Shown here piece after piece: positions 21,844 to 34,084 of a stretch of 64,000 nt of DNA (its first letter is position 1; every line of letters begins with the position of its first letter). This DNA comes from Siphonodentalium dalli (lineage: Eukaryota > Mollusca > Scaphopoda > Gadilida > Siphonodentaliidae): assembly GCA_032622095.1 (NCBI GenBank), contig CP136061.1, positions 14,585,287-14,649,286 of the forward strand, written 5' to 3'. Under the pieces are notes generated by a model. The model was not told the origin of the DNA and did not search any database. It was given only the letters and a program-made list of their open reading frames with translations. The position numbers and the translations under genes are program-made.

Positions 21844-23218
21844 AAAAAAATCCCGACTTCCGACTGGATTTGATAGCAAGAACTTCTAGAATAATTAATT
21901 ATTTCACACAAAACTCTAATCACCAAATTTACTGTCTTGGCTCTAAATGAGAGGAAAATTCATTTATATCATAATGTTGGGTTAGGTTTTTAAATCATTA
22001 TATAGCATCATGCCCCCATATATTAAAATGAACAATAAACAGTCACATATATGTCAGCCCAATGGAAACACATGTTCATATACGGTGTGGTCCACTCAAG
22101 TAGGGAGCAATCAACAATAATTAGGCCACAGTGTTAAGATACATGTATGGTGGTCAGGCAGGTCAGATTTAACTTGGTTATGAACACATGACCCACAACT
22201 CATCTCGGCCCAATTTTTCATTCATCCACAGACATGACAATAATATTGTTAAATGTAGAACACTATTATGTGTAGTTGCCTTTCTAAATGAAAATAATAA
22301 CCAACTTTCATGAATCAATAATAATTAAGTCTCCTTTCATTAAACTTGAGATATGATATCATGGCTATATGAAAATCACTTTTGAAAAAAAAATTATTTA
22401 CAGATATTCTTGGTACCTGAAAATATTGTTCATGCCGTAACTGTAAAGTACACGAGGCTATATTATACGATGGGTCGATGGTTCTTAAATAATGTACCGC
22501 AATAATCGCTCGTACCAAATTGTACAAAGAAATTATGAGCAAATTTTGAGAAAATCAATTTTGAAATAGGTGGCAAAACGTGCGTATGAACCTTAGCATG
22601 GCGCTGGCCAACTAGTCTGTCCGCATAAATCTGAAACTCAATACAACTGGAATTTAAACGATACATCATTTTCTGCTAACAAATATAAAACAAACACACA
22701 AACAAAAAATTCATTCAAGTATACCTGTTAATTAAAATATTCCCAAAACCTCACTCTCATTATTCCAACTCGGTTCCACTGACACATGTATATTCATAGT
22801 ATTCATTCATTATGTCAACCAAGTAGGTGCCTAACAAAGCCTATTAAAAACCAAGTCTGCACACGATGAACGAAACCCAAAAAAGCAATCATATAATCTG
22901 TCACCACATTCAGGAGGCGATAGGAAGAAAGTCAGTCATGACTATATCACCCCTAACAATATACACGTATAGTCTATTCATATTATATTTATTTGTAATT
23001 GTACTTTCAATGTGTGTATATTGTAAATAAAATTATCCTATCCTTCAAAAGATTTAATACAACAACAGTACATGCATAGTAATCTAGGTATAGTTTCTGA
23101 TTTGTTAGCCAGACATAGGTGACAGTTTTTTTCAGCAGGACAATATTAAAAATTAAAAATCTTTTGCAGACATACACAAAGTTTCAATGTGACATAAACT
23201 GAATGCATCACAGCTAGC
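21844..23218. other. AT-rich non-coding region
   Basis: No array and no recognisable coding region. A run near 23015-23045 (tgtaaataaaattatcc) resembles a polyadenylation site. Minus-strand frames at 22315-22669 are short and unrecognised. Confidence 0.4.
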
Positions 23219-23223
23219 CACAT

Positions 23224-23402
23224 CACAGCTAACCACATGGGAAGTAAATACTATGTAGTTCCGCTTGCAGCGATCCTATCGCCATTTTCCTGAAAATGAC
23301 ATCCAATTATCTCGCGAGAATAAATCATAGAGCTATTTGAAGGCACATGTCAGTAGCACCGGTTGGAACTACAGAACTGTTCTTGTCATGTCGTTAGCTG
23401 TG
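23224..23402. promoter_or_regulatory. Imperfect palindrome centred on TCTCGCGAGA
   Basis: Left arm cacagctaaccacat...tatgtagttcc (23224-23262) pairs with right arm ggaactacagaac...gttagctgtg (23364-23402). The midpoint falls on TCTCGCGAGA (23310-23319). That 10-mer is known in animals as a core element of TATA-less promoters bound by BANP. cgccattttcc (YY1-like) lies nearby. Whether this is a promoter or the middle of a MITE is undecided; no adjacent gene is evident. Confidence 0.45.
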
Positions 23403-23666
23403 GTAAATATGAATTTTATACGCATATTGGCTTTTATGTTATGTCATCTTATGATTTTAAATGACGAAATATCTGCGAAACAATACGTGCATGGCAAACT
23501 TGCCAGCATATAACATGGACGAGAGATCGCACGACTCATTGTGCAGTTAGACAGTTTGAATTATTTTGAATCAGACACATTGTCGTAGCTGATTAAGTTA
23601 CATGTATGGCACTCTAAAATTGTAAAAAATTGTAAAAAATAATAGCAAATGATGAAAAATTGTTAG
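23403..23666. other. Non-coding spacer
   Basis: Nothing recognised. Confidence 0.4.
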
Positions 23667-23786
23667 GCCAATGTATTCTCTTATATATGCGAGGCGACCT
23701 ATGGTCGACTCGCATTTATAAGAGAATGCATTGGCACAAGGTATATGGGTTGATACAAAAATCGGACCTGGCACTGAAAGGGTTAA
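23667..23786. mobile_element. Single-hairpin element fragment with TTAA end
   Basis: One 69-bp hairpin (23667-23735) with two substitutions, followed by cactgaaaGGGTTAA ending at 23786. The partner hairpin is missing. Confidence 0.65.
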
Positions 23787-24689
23787 ATATCGCACCCACC
23801 CATTTCACATGCTCTTACACTTTCTCTCGGTGTTCTTAAGATTGAGATCGTTCTTCTGAGATCTGTTTTATAAAAATCATCATCCCTTCTAAACCAGTTC
23901 CATACAAATGCGTTTGTCGTCGTTGTTGTTGTTATTGTTGTTGTTGTTGTTGGGAATTGTGCCGAAAGCATATTTAACTGGCACCCCTATATGTTGACTG
24001 GTATATTCGGGTTTCATGTGGTGGGGTAAGACATCGATTTGTCCGAGATTTATAAGTACCCAAACACTTTCATGCCACCGCTTCAATGGTGTCAAAACGT
24101 CGCAGATCTAACTCAATCAGAATCCAGATTTAAATCCTTTATAAGACATTCAGCTTTGACATTCTTAATGCTCTATGACGATCAAATAGCGAGATATGTC
24201 CTGTTGATACTAACTCGTCTGATCTTGACAACCAATTCGACAAAATAGCTCTGGCAGAAAGTCGTATTTTGCCGTGATTTTTCGCAGCATATTATGTCAG
24301 CTCGGAATCACGTTATATGTGCTCAAAAGGTGTATTCTTCAGACGTTATTACAATTTATAAACAACAGCCAAATTAAAACAAATAAGTTTTTGTCTCTCC
24401 TGAAAAATGACCAAAATCGACTTACGTCCCTTTGACTTTGAGGCGACGATGTCACATCCCTAACCATAGATTACACTCGGTTTTCTGACAGTTTGCATCA
24501 GACGAACGATGTCGTCGAACAGAAACGCTATTTTTTAAATTTGATAATCAAACGGAATGAAGGTTCCGGCAAGAGGGTGCAAATCTGCTGCGATGCGCGC
24601 AAATAATAGAAAAAACAGCAACCACCAGATTAATGTTCAAGATACGGATGGAAATCCATTTGCAATTTGGCGTTTTCAATTTCCGTACT
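23787..24689. other. Non-coding region with GTT microsatellite
   Basis: A (gtt)n-like tract lies at about 23918-23952. The rest carries no recognisable feature. Confidence 0.5.
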
Positions 24690-25752
24690 GATGAGTTACG
24701 GTGCTACATCGGAAGGTGTTCGTCACTATGGGCTCGCTCGTCGATGAGTTACGGTGCTATATCGGAAGGTGTTCGTCACTATGGACTCGCTCGTCGATGA
24801 GTTACGGTGCTATATCGGAAGGTGTTCGTCACTATGGGCTCGCTCGTCGATGAGTTACGGTGCTATATCGGAAGGTGTTCGTCACTATGGACTCGCTCGT
24901 CGATGAGTTACGGTGCTATATCGGAAGGTGTTCGTCACTATGGACTCGCTCGTCGATGAGTTACGGTGCTATATCGGCAGGTGTTCGTCACTATGCGCTC
25001 GCTCGTCGATGAGTTACGGTGCTATATCGGAAGGTGTTCGTCACTATGGGCTCGCTCGTCGATGAGTTACGGTGCTATATCGGAAGGTGTTCGTCACTAT
25101 GGACTCGCTCGTCGATGAGTTACGGTGCTATATCGGAAGGTGTTCGTCACTATGGACTCGCTCGTCGATGAGTTACGGTGCTATATCGGCAGGTGTTCGT
25201 CACTATGCGCTCGCTCGTCGATGAGTTACGGTGCTATATCGGAAGGTGTTCGTCACTATGGACTCGCTCGTCGATGAGTTACGGTGCTATATCGGAAGGT
25301 GTTCGTCACTATGGACTCGCTCGTCGATGAGTTACGGTGCTATATCGGAAGGTGTTCGTCACTATGGGCTCGCTCGTCGATGAGTTACGGTGCTATATCG
25401 GAAGGTGTTCGTCACTATGGACTCGCTCGTCGATGAGTTACGGTGCTATATCGGAAGGTGTTCGTCACTATGGACTCGCTCGTCGATGAGTTACGGTGCT
25501 ATATCGGCAGGTGTTCGTCACTATGCGCTCGCTCGTCGATGAGTTACGGTGCTATATCGGAAGGTGTTCGTCACTATGGGCTCGCTCGTCGATGAGTTAC
25601 GGTGCTATATCGGAAGGTGTTCGTCACTATGGACTCGCTCGTCGATGAGTTACGGTGCTATATCGGAAGGTGTTCGTCACTATGGGCTCGCTCGTCGATA
25701 GTCACGGTGCTATATCGGAAGGTGTTCGTCACTATGGGCTCGCTCGTCGATG
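24690..25752. repeat. 53-bp satellite, 20 units, with higher-order order
   Basis: Unit landmarks are cgatgagttacggtgctata and ggtgttcgtcactatg. Units fall into three types by ggaagg/ggcagg and gggctc/ggactc/gcgctc. Types G, A and C follow the order G-A-G-A-A-C-G-A-A-C-A-A-G-A-A-C-G-A-G-G, so a four-unit block (G-A-A-C, 212 bp) is repeated. The last unit is divergent (gatagtcacgg). Confidence 0.95.
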
Positions 25753-25855
25753 ATCAACCATAACATATTGATCAAGAGAAGACGATAAGGCCCACAAATC
25801 AAACCATATGACATGTTTGACTTTCGATGTTCCCGTCATTCTGGGTGATTTTTTT

Positions 25856-26227
25856 ACCCTGTGCCAATGCATTCTCGTATATATACGAGTCGACCATAGG
25901 TTGCCTCACATATATAAGAGAATGCATTGGCCTAACAATTTTTTATCATTTTTTTTAAATAAATGTTTCTTACAATTTTTAGGACATAAAATAAAAAAAC
26001 ATCCATTACCCTGCAGGGAGCCCCACACATATATAGAAGCATATAGAAGAGTGTCGTCTGCTCATGTTTTTCTGGGGCTCTGTATGGGTGAAATTATAAA
26101 ATTGTTAAAGAATACAAGAACAAATTATTAAAATTGTAAAAATTTGTTAGGCCAATGCATTCTCTTATATATGCGAGGCGACCTATGGTCGACTCGCATA
26201 TATAAGATAATGCATTGGCACAGGGTA
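25856..26227. mobile_element. Hairpin-ended element, second design, reverse orientation
   Basis: Bounded by ttttttaccctgtgcc and ggcacagggtaaaaaa, with hairpins at 25863-25931 and 26151-26219. The core is the reverse complement of that at 21550-21767. The left hairpin has acquired several changes (attctcgtatatatacgag), so it no longer pairs perfectly. Confidence 0.85.
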
Positions 26228-26834
26228 AAAAAAAAACACAGATGCACGATTCGTCAGATCCATATTAAACTTATTTTTGACTCGAGGGTTCAAGGTCGAA
26301 ATTTAAATGCTCTCTTTGTTGATATGCGTAATTGTCATCCGTTGATATACGCCCGACATCCGCTTGGTTTAAAGTGATGTGAAACACTCCGGTTTAGGGT
26401 GATCAAATATAAATTGAGAATAATCTGTACATTTGGTATACCCACAAATAATTAGATTGGACACGAACCCATTAATTGGATATTTTTATTATCAGGATTT
26501 AATTTCAAAAGAGGAAGTGTTAATACGTTTCTAATTATTTTCAGCCTAAAAATTTAAATAGAAGAATTTCCGTCGATCGAAAGAATGCATTAGTTAATAA
26601 AGAGCGTTTTCATTTATGAACGTTTATGGTCGCTTTCGGCGTATTAATTATGGATTGTTTATTATATGGATTACCGCGATGGCGTGCCATACAAATGACG
26701 TTAATTTCAAATATTTTCCATTATCATTTTGCTCGGTAAGCTGAATATTGGCTTATGACATTTTGTCAACATTGATATATAAAATCTAAATGGGCATCTT
26801 TAATGTTAAATCATGCCATGAATCTCTATTCTGA
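26228..26834. other. AT-rich non-coding spacer
   Basis: No gene or repeat recognised before the satellite. Confidence 0.4.
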
Positions 26835-27954
26835 CTATCGCCCACTGTGTATGAACGGTTACCTATCGCCCACTGTGTATGAACGGTTACCTATCGCCCA
26901 CTGTGTATGAACGGTTACCTATCGCCCACTGTGTATGAACGGTTACATATCGCCCACTGTGTATGAACGGTTACCTATCGCCCACTGTGTATGAACGGTT
27001 ACCTATCGCCCACTGTGTATGAACGGTTACCTATCGCCCACTGTGTATGAACGGTTACCTATCGCCCACTGTGTATGAACGGTTACATATCGCCCACTGT
27101 GTATGAACGGTTACCTATCGCCCACTGTGTATGAACGGTTACCTATCGCCCACTGTGTATGAACGGTTACCTATCGCCCACTGTGTATGAACGGTTACAT
27201 ATCGCCCACTGTGTATGAACGGTTACATATCGCCCACTGTGTATGAACGGTTACATATCGCCCACTGTGTATGAACGGTTACATATCGCCCACTGTGTAT
27301 GAACGGTTACATATCGCCCACTGTGTATGAACGGTTACATATCGCCCACTGTGTATGAACGGTTACCTATCGCCCACTGTGTATGAACGGTTACATATCG
27401 CCCACTGTGTATGAACGGTTACATATCGCCCACTGTGTATGAACGGTTACCTATCGCCCACTGTGTATGAACGGTTACCTATCGCCCACTGTGTATGAAC
27501 GGTTACCTATCGCCCACTGTGTATGAACGGTTACCTATCGCCCACTGTGTATGAACGGTTACCTATCGCCCACTGTGTATGAACGGTTACCTATCGCCCA
27601 CTGTGTATGAACGGTTACCTATCGCCCACTGTGTATGAACGGTTACCTATCGCCCACTGTGTATGAACGGTTACCTATCGCCCACTGTGTATGAACGGTT
27701 ACCTATCGCCCACTGTGTATGAACGGTTACCTATCGCCCACTGTGTATGAACGGTTACCTATCGCCCACTGTGTATGAACGGTTACCTATCGCCCACTGT
27801 GTATGAACGGTTACCTATCGCCCACTGTGTATGAACGGTTACCTATCGCCCACTGTGTATGAACGGTTACCTATCGCCCACTGTGTATGAACGGTTACCT
27901 ATCGCCCACTGTGTGTGAACGGTTACCTATCGCCCACTGTGTGTGAACGGTTAC
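26835..27954. repeat. 28-bp satellite, 40 units
   Basis: 1,120 bp is exactly 40 units of ctatcgcccactgtgtatga + acggttac. Almost the only variation is c or a before tatcgccc, and the a-type units cluster near 27190-27420. The last two units change tgtatg to tgtgtg. Confidence 0.95.
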
Positions 27955-28754
27955 ATCGGAAGTCGTTCTATCGCCCACTGTGTGTGAACGGTTACATCGG
28001 AAGTCGTTCTATCGCCCACTGTGTATGAACGGTTACATCGGAAGTCGTTCTATCGCCCACTGTGTATGAACGGTTACATCGGAAGTCGTTCTATCGCCCA
28101 CTGTGTATGAACGGTTACATCGGAAGTCGTTCTATCGCCCACTGTGTATGAACGGTTACATCGGAAGTCGTTCTATCGCCCACTGTGTATGAACGGTTAC
28201 ATCGGAAGTCGTTCTATCGCCCACTGTGTATGAACGGTTACATCGGAAGTCGTTCTATCGCCCACTGTGTATGAACGGTTACATCGGAAGTCGTTCTATC
28301 GCCCACTGTGTATGAACGGTTACATCGGAAGTCGTTCTATCGCCCACTGTGTATGAACGGTTACATCGGAAGTCGTTCTATCGCCCACTGTGTATGAACG
28401 GTTACATCGGAAGTCGTTCTATCGCCCACTGTGTATGAACGGTTACATCGGAAGTCGTTCTATCGCCCACTGTGTATGAACGGTTACATCGGAAGTCGTT
28501 CTATCGCCCACTGTGTATGAACGGTTACATCGGAAGTCGTTCTATCGCCCACTGTGTATGAACGGTTACATCGGAAGTCGTTCTATCGCCCACTGTGTAT
28601 GAACGGTTACATCGGAAGTCGTTCTATCGCCCACTGTGTATGAACGGTTACATCGGAAGTCGTTCTATCGCCCACTGTGTATGAACGGTTACATCGGAAG
28701 TCGTTCTATCGCCCACTGTGTGTGAACGGTTACATCGGAAGTCGTTCTATCGCC
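27955..28754. repeat. 41-bp satellite derived from the 28-bp unit, 19 units plus a partial
   Basis: Each unit is the 28-bp sequence with an added 13-bp block (atcggaagtcgtt). 27955-28733 is exactly 19 units, followed by a partial ending at cgcc. Units are nearly identical. Confidence 0.95.
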
Positions 28755-29160
28755 TGTATAAATCACACTCCACCAGTAAAAAACATGCTCTCACCTGTTC
28801 TGACGGGGAACTTTATTAATATTGCATATATTCATTTGTTAATACTTGTTATTCAATACTATATACTTCACATTAGAAGATGATCCCAGCTCTATTTTGC
28901 ATGCGTTTCTGTGACTTTTGTGAGCCGATATCGCAACACAAATTTACATAATTACCCAGGATCATTTAAATCGTGAAAGTTCGAGTTAGAACTTATTAAG
29001 GAGCAGATAATAACACAGAAATATATTCCGTTATTTTTCGACTTTATAATGTTCCCTGTCAAAACTTCAAAAGGTTCACAGGTTTTGTACTTGCGGAATA
29101 TGATCTCTACGGGCGTTCGCTAGAATAGAGATTATTGGCATGATCTACTTTAATGTTACA
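28755..29160. repeat. Single-copy relative of the 67-bp satellite and its dispersed element
   Basis: tgtgacttttgtgagccgatatcgcaacac (about 28910-28938) and attacccagga match one unit of the 67-bp array at 36724-37326. The sequence on both sides also matches the flanks of that array (acctgttctgacgggg, ttccctgtca, agg.ttcacaggtttt). Here the unit is present once. Confidence 0.6.
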
Positions 29161-31708
29161 TTTCACACAGGCTAATAGGAATTTCACTTCGGCTCGTCCC
29201 ATGTTGGCGCTCTCGGTATGTCGGATTCCCGTGATATTATAACAGCGTTCTGATTCCACATTGATTTCACCAGATTGTATTCTGCTGATATATGGAGAAA
29301 GCATTTGCTGTCCAAATCAACCGTCCGAATTTTCACATTATCATAATGAAATATTTATGCAAAACTAGGTTTAAAGGGATACAATGCACTCACATTGCAT
29401 GGGTGGATGTGAAGAGTGGATGTATGTGCAATACATATGTATGTATATATGTAAAAACATCATCGCTGAGGAGAACGTGGATAAATAGTTAGCATGTGAT
29501 CATATATTCATTTCTGATCGTTCTCCAATAATTAAATCTCGTGTGTTGAAATCTGTGTTGACTTTTTCCAAAAGTTTACCTTAAAGTTTTGGTTAAACTT
29601 TGGCATCTTATTACACTAATTGGCAGTTGATTAGTGATATATCTATGACAGTAATGATTATGCATAGCAATGATGTCGATATGTGAACTTTTGTTATATA
29701 CGGGAGATTTATTAATGATGATAATAAAAACAATGTCGGTCCATTTTTACATGTACGCGTTGGTGATGGATGTTCATAACATCATGTTCTACATATAAGT
29801 CCCTTTAACCTGGGTCAGAGAATTATGGGGATGTACTATTCCGGGTAGCATAGAGATATGGAGATGTTCAGGTTCGAGAGTAAGTAGCAACTACGACAAT
29901 TTCGATGAAAGTATCTAATAATGTTCAACACTAAAAATTAAAGGTACGGGAGGCCTTGGCGGTGGGTATCCTGTGAAAATATTTCCACCCGTCAAAAACA
30001 GCCACAAACAGAAAGAACATCAAAATGTAGACAGACTGTGTCCGTATACAAATAAGAAATATCGCAAAAACGGTATGTTATTGTCATATGTTTGACTATT
30101 GTTATGTAAACAAGAGCATAAACAGTTACTTTTCTGGTGTTTGTTTATATTATGATGGTAAACATAAAGAGCGTTCTTTGTTGGTGAATTCCTAATATGG
30201 AACTTATAAAGAGCGTTTATGCAATGTGTGTGTGTTGTTAGCCAGTAGCATTGTGCCGTCTTCTGTAACACAATCAGGCTCTTGCTTAGGTAAAATATAG
30301 TAGGTCTTTATGATAACATGCTGTTTACGTGATGGTCATGGTTTATATGAACGAAACTGTATGCGTTTTAATGTTTTTCTGTTTACGGTGTTTGGAACAA
30401 ATATGAATATTTTCGACAATCAAGGCCTCGCGTGCCTTTAAGACTAGTTTTCGTGTATCATGTATTCATGTTCCATGAAGCAAATTATGATTTCGACTAA
30501 TGCTCCAAACAAACATGCGAGACAAAACATTATGAAGTGATAGAACATTAAATATAATTCATTACCCAGAGCAATATACTTAATAATCATCACAGTCAAT
30601 ACTTGCCATGTGGTAAATGACGCCATTTACCACACCACATGTAAAGACTGTGAGGATAATTACACTGGTGAAATATTGCCAGACAGTTAGACATTATCAT
30701 GCAAGAACACTACCAACATCGAGATACTCAGCGGCAACCTCTACCAGAGCGCACCAGTCATACTTCCTTTCTCATATCTCACTCTGTCACCGACTAGGTA
30801 GTGTCTGTGGTTTTTATATTTAGCGCGGGCTATTCCAGCAAAAATGGCGAAAACCGATCGCTCGAAAGTCAAATTTAATATGTGCTTTGAGAACAATTCC
30901 CGCACAAAAAATCTAATGACAAAACGGAGGATCAGAGCGGTAGTTTTGCTGACGATTTTCGCAAGCTACTCGTCAAAATTGCAGCAAATTAGAACTCTTG
31001 TGTTTGACTTGCCACGCAATCACACCGGTTCGTTTAGCTTCCAGTAAGACTTTCCAAACTAAAAGTACCAAATTACACACATTTTAATCGATAGTTTGTG
31101 TGTTTAACACGGGAAGCATGTTGCTCTGTTCGCTTAGTATATATCTTAATATCGTGGAAGTCCACCAAATGTGGGTGAAATGTCGCCGGTAACAGCGGTC
31201 TTACAAAATCATCAAGGGAGGTAAACCCTGCATGGAGTTTGGACTCAGCGGCAGTTATTGAGCACTGACTGTGGAGGACAATAGTATTAAGGGGAATTGA
31301 AAGAAACTCCCCCTCTATTTACAGTTGACCCCTGACGTGACGTGACCATCCAAAGGTCATGCGGGCGACCTTCAGTCAAATTATTTTTAAATTTCGAGAG
31401 ATTAGACGAAACATATCAAGGTAAATATATCAAGGTATTAAATATATTGCTCTGAGTAATGAATTAAAATTTATATTATGAATACAGAGCAAGGATTCAA
31501 CATTTCCTTTTGAAGTGATAGAAGTCGTCGACCGAAACGAATATACAAGTTGCCATGTTTCAAAATAGTATTACAACATAGCAGTTTTGTAGGAATGCTC
31601 CTATTTTCAACCTGTTTGATGGCCATATTGTGCTAAATCTACCAACACTTAGGTTTAATGTGAGGCTTGCAAATCATAAGCCACTTTAACATATACCACA
31701 CCAGACGT
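29161..31708. other. Long non-coding stretch
   Basis: No coding features or arrays. A small palindrome (catgtggtaaatg / catttacca, about 30606-30640) and a few telomere-unrelated AT-rich runs are the only structures seen. The 60-80 codon frames here lack family features. Confidence 0.45.
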
Positions 31709-32035
31709 TTAACCCTTTACCCAACAGAAGGGACCTGTGCCAATGCATTCTCTTATATATGCGAGTCGACCATAGGTCGCCTCGCGTATATAAGATAATG
31801 CATTGGCTTAACACATTAAAAATTATAAAATTGTTAAAGAATGTAAGAAAAAATGGTATGGTCGACTCGCATATATAAGAGAATGCATTGGCACAGGGCA
31901 TAACTGTAACTATCACAATGTGATCAAGGAGCCGGTTCCAATGATATCCACATGTGTATGGTTCTATTGAGACAGACCGAAGATATTTTAGGCTGTTGAA
32001 GCTTTATTTGGCCGGTTTGTTGGGTAAAGGGTTAA
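31709..32035. mobile_element. TTAA-flanked hairpin element with internal deletion (327 bp)
   Basis: Ends TTAACCCTTTACCCAACA and GTTGGGTAAAGGGTTAA. The first hairpin is intact (31739-31807). The second has lost its left arm and centre, leaving only the right arm (about 31857-31892). Compared with the 401-bp copy about 70 bp are missing, all from the second hairpin and its approach. Confidence 0.85.
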
Positions 32036-32429
32036 AGATGATCAAATACGTGAGGAACAGCAGTATGCAATTCTATCTGTTGTCACTTATAGACATGAAA
32101 TCCGTGGGGTGCTACCTCATTTTGAGTTTTAGTAAATTATGCTCTCGAAACAAGGTTTGCTTTTGGTATTTCGTATGTCCTTGCATACTACTTGAAAAAC
32201 ACGTTGTGCGCCTATTCGCCCGTCGATGAGAACTACATGTAAGATGGTTGCCTGCCCCTTGGTAATTCACACAAGCAAGAATGGCCCACTTCATTAGACG
32301 GAATATAATTATCCTAATCACAGTCCATCGGTTTATAACTGTAACATAACGATTCTGATAAACCAACAAAATTCAGGGTATCCACATTATACAAATTAGC
32401 CACAATAAAAATAAAATCCGGTATGTGCA
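32036..32429. other. Non-coding spacer
   Basis: Nothing recognised. Confidence 0.4.
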
Positions 32430-32514
32430 CCTTCCACACCAACACCCCTTACACCTCCCACGCCAACGCCCCTTACACCTCCCACGCCAACGCCCCTTAC
32501 ACCTCCAACACCAC
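32430..32514. repeat. 24-bp minisatellite, about 3.5 units
   Basis: Repeats of ccttacacctcccacgccaa + cgcc. The period is a multiple of three, which gives a repetitive CRG-rich minus-strand frame with no further gene evidence. Confidence 0.85.
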
Positions 32515-32682
32515 CGTCTTCGTTGTATACCTGTTAAATTTGTATGATCTGTTGTATTTTCCGCCAGTTTGTTATGCAATGCAAACATTGTAAACTAGGA
32601 GAGGGGCTCAGTAATTTCTGTAACTTTTCCACAATTCCTTTTGTATGGTGCTTAAATAACACAAAATAGTGCGAGGGGTAAG

Positions 32683-33000
32683 GCAAAATAATAATAATAA
32701 TAATATATAGCATTTATATAGCGCTTCATCCCTGCTGTAGTTCGAAGCGCAACCCCTGAATCCTTGTAGATACGTCCTTACATATACACATACATATACA
32801 ATGACCCATTTTCACACTATATACAGGAAATATTGGCCATATAGCCTTACAAACGGTATGGCCCATAAAAAGTAACGGCGTCATATAAAACAGAGACAAT
32901 AAAGGTCACGCTGCCGAAGCACCCAAACCGGTATGAGATCGAAGCGTCGCGGTCATCCAACCCATTTATAGTGTAGAGGTTTACTACTAGTACATATATA
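32683..33000. repeat. Dispersed repeat with AAT tract and tagcgctt segment; copy 1 of 3
   Basis: Starts with (aat)n, then atttatatagcgcttcatcc and cgaagcgc, a form common at the ends of short interspersed repeats in many animals. The following part (aatgacccattttcacactatatacagg, ataaaggtcac, ggtatgagatcgaagcgtcgc) recurs at about 33690-33925 and 34110-34545. Confidence 0.5.
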
Positions 33001-33404
33001 TTCAATCCAATTCAATTCAATTTATATCTCTCATCATCAAATGAAGATATAACAGAGTGCATGGCATGGTACGTACAATTAAGGAGATGTTCAGTGCGAC
33101 ATTGGACAATGAGTCATTAGTGATTTTGAGCTTATATGGCACTACAATAGAGCGCTGATCTATGGGCATATATGGTGGTGTTGGGGTAATTCTTTATAAC
33201 GTTTTGGTACATGCTGATACATGTGTAAAAAACATGTGTATTATGTCGCTATATGTTTGAAGGGGGCTTACTTGTTACCGTCAGTTCTGTGTCAGACAAT
33301 TTGATGTTTCCGTTGATATTTGTGATTCTGAAGAATACTAAAAACACGTTATACCACCATCTTTGCTGAATAATAGGAGGAGCAGCTGCTTCATATACCT
33401 CATC
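33001..33404. other. Non-coding spacer
   Basis: gtgtcagacaatttgatgtttc at about 33291-33312 matches the right end of the next repeat copy (33889-33910), so part of the diverged repeat continues here. Confidence 0.4.
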
Positions 33405-33675
33405 TACACTCCTCCCTCATATACCTCCATTACATCCTCCCCATATACCTCCACTACATCCTCCCCATATACCTCCACTACATCCCTCCCCCATATACTT
33501 CCAATACAGCCATCCCCATATACCTCCACTACACCCCCATATACATCCACTATATCCCTCCCCATATACCTCACTACATCCCTCCCACATATAAAAATAT
33601 ATCTCCACTACATCCCTCCTTCATATACCTCCACTACATCCCTCCCACATATACCTCCACTACATCCCTCTCCCA
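33405..33675. repeat. Pyrimidine-rich minisatellite, about 24-28-bp unit
   Basis: About ten irregular copies of catatacctccactacatcc with variable c runs. One strand is almost free of G. Confidence 0.85.
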
Positions 33676-33682
33676 TTGTAAC

Positions 33683-33925
33683 TACGTCCTTATCCGCACA
33701 TCTGTATATTCACAATGACCCATTGTCACACTATATACAGGGAATCTCGGCCATAAAGACAAACAAACCATGTCATATAACGCAGAGACAATAATAAAGG
33801 TCACTCGAGTGATGCACCAACACGCGATCGCCGCAAACCATTATTATTGTCGAGGATTACTGCTGTGAACACATGCCGTGAGTGCTGTGTCAGACAGTTT
33901 GATGTTTCTGTTGATTGTTATGGTT
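33683..33925. repeat. Diverged dispersed repeat, copy 2 of 3
   Basis: tcacaatgacccattgtcac, tatatacagggaa, cagagacaataataaaggtcac and ctgctgtgaacacatgccgtg align with copies 1 and 3. Confidence 0.5.
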
Positions 33926-34084
33926 ATTCAGGCACCTCAATATCACAATGTTATACACCCCTACCCATTTTCGGGGGATCTTAAGTTACTATTTACCTCG
34001 ATATGTCACTGTATTCATATATATTTGTGTGGCATAACAGGGAGAGCAGCCCACCGCGTCCTTGCTCAGTTACTCTTGGTAGAT

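Noticed and set aside
23889..24095. Poly-Asn frame
   Set aside because: Encoded by the (gtt)n microsatellite on the opposite strand; no domain context.
24690..28754. CRISPR-like array
   Set aside because: Units are contiguous with no unique spacers, and the context is eukaryotic. These are satellites.
33363..33794. 143-codon Thr/Pro/Ser-rich plus frame
   Set aside because: A low-complexity translation of the pyrimidine minisatellite; the frame does not extend into non-repeat sequence with family features.
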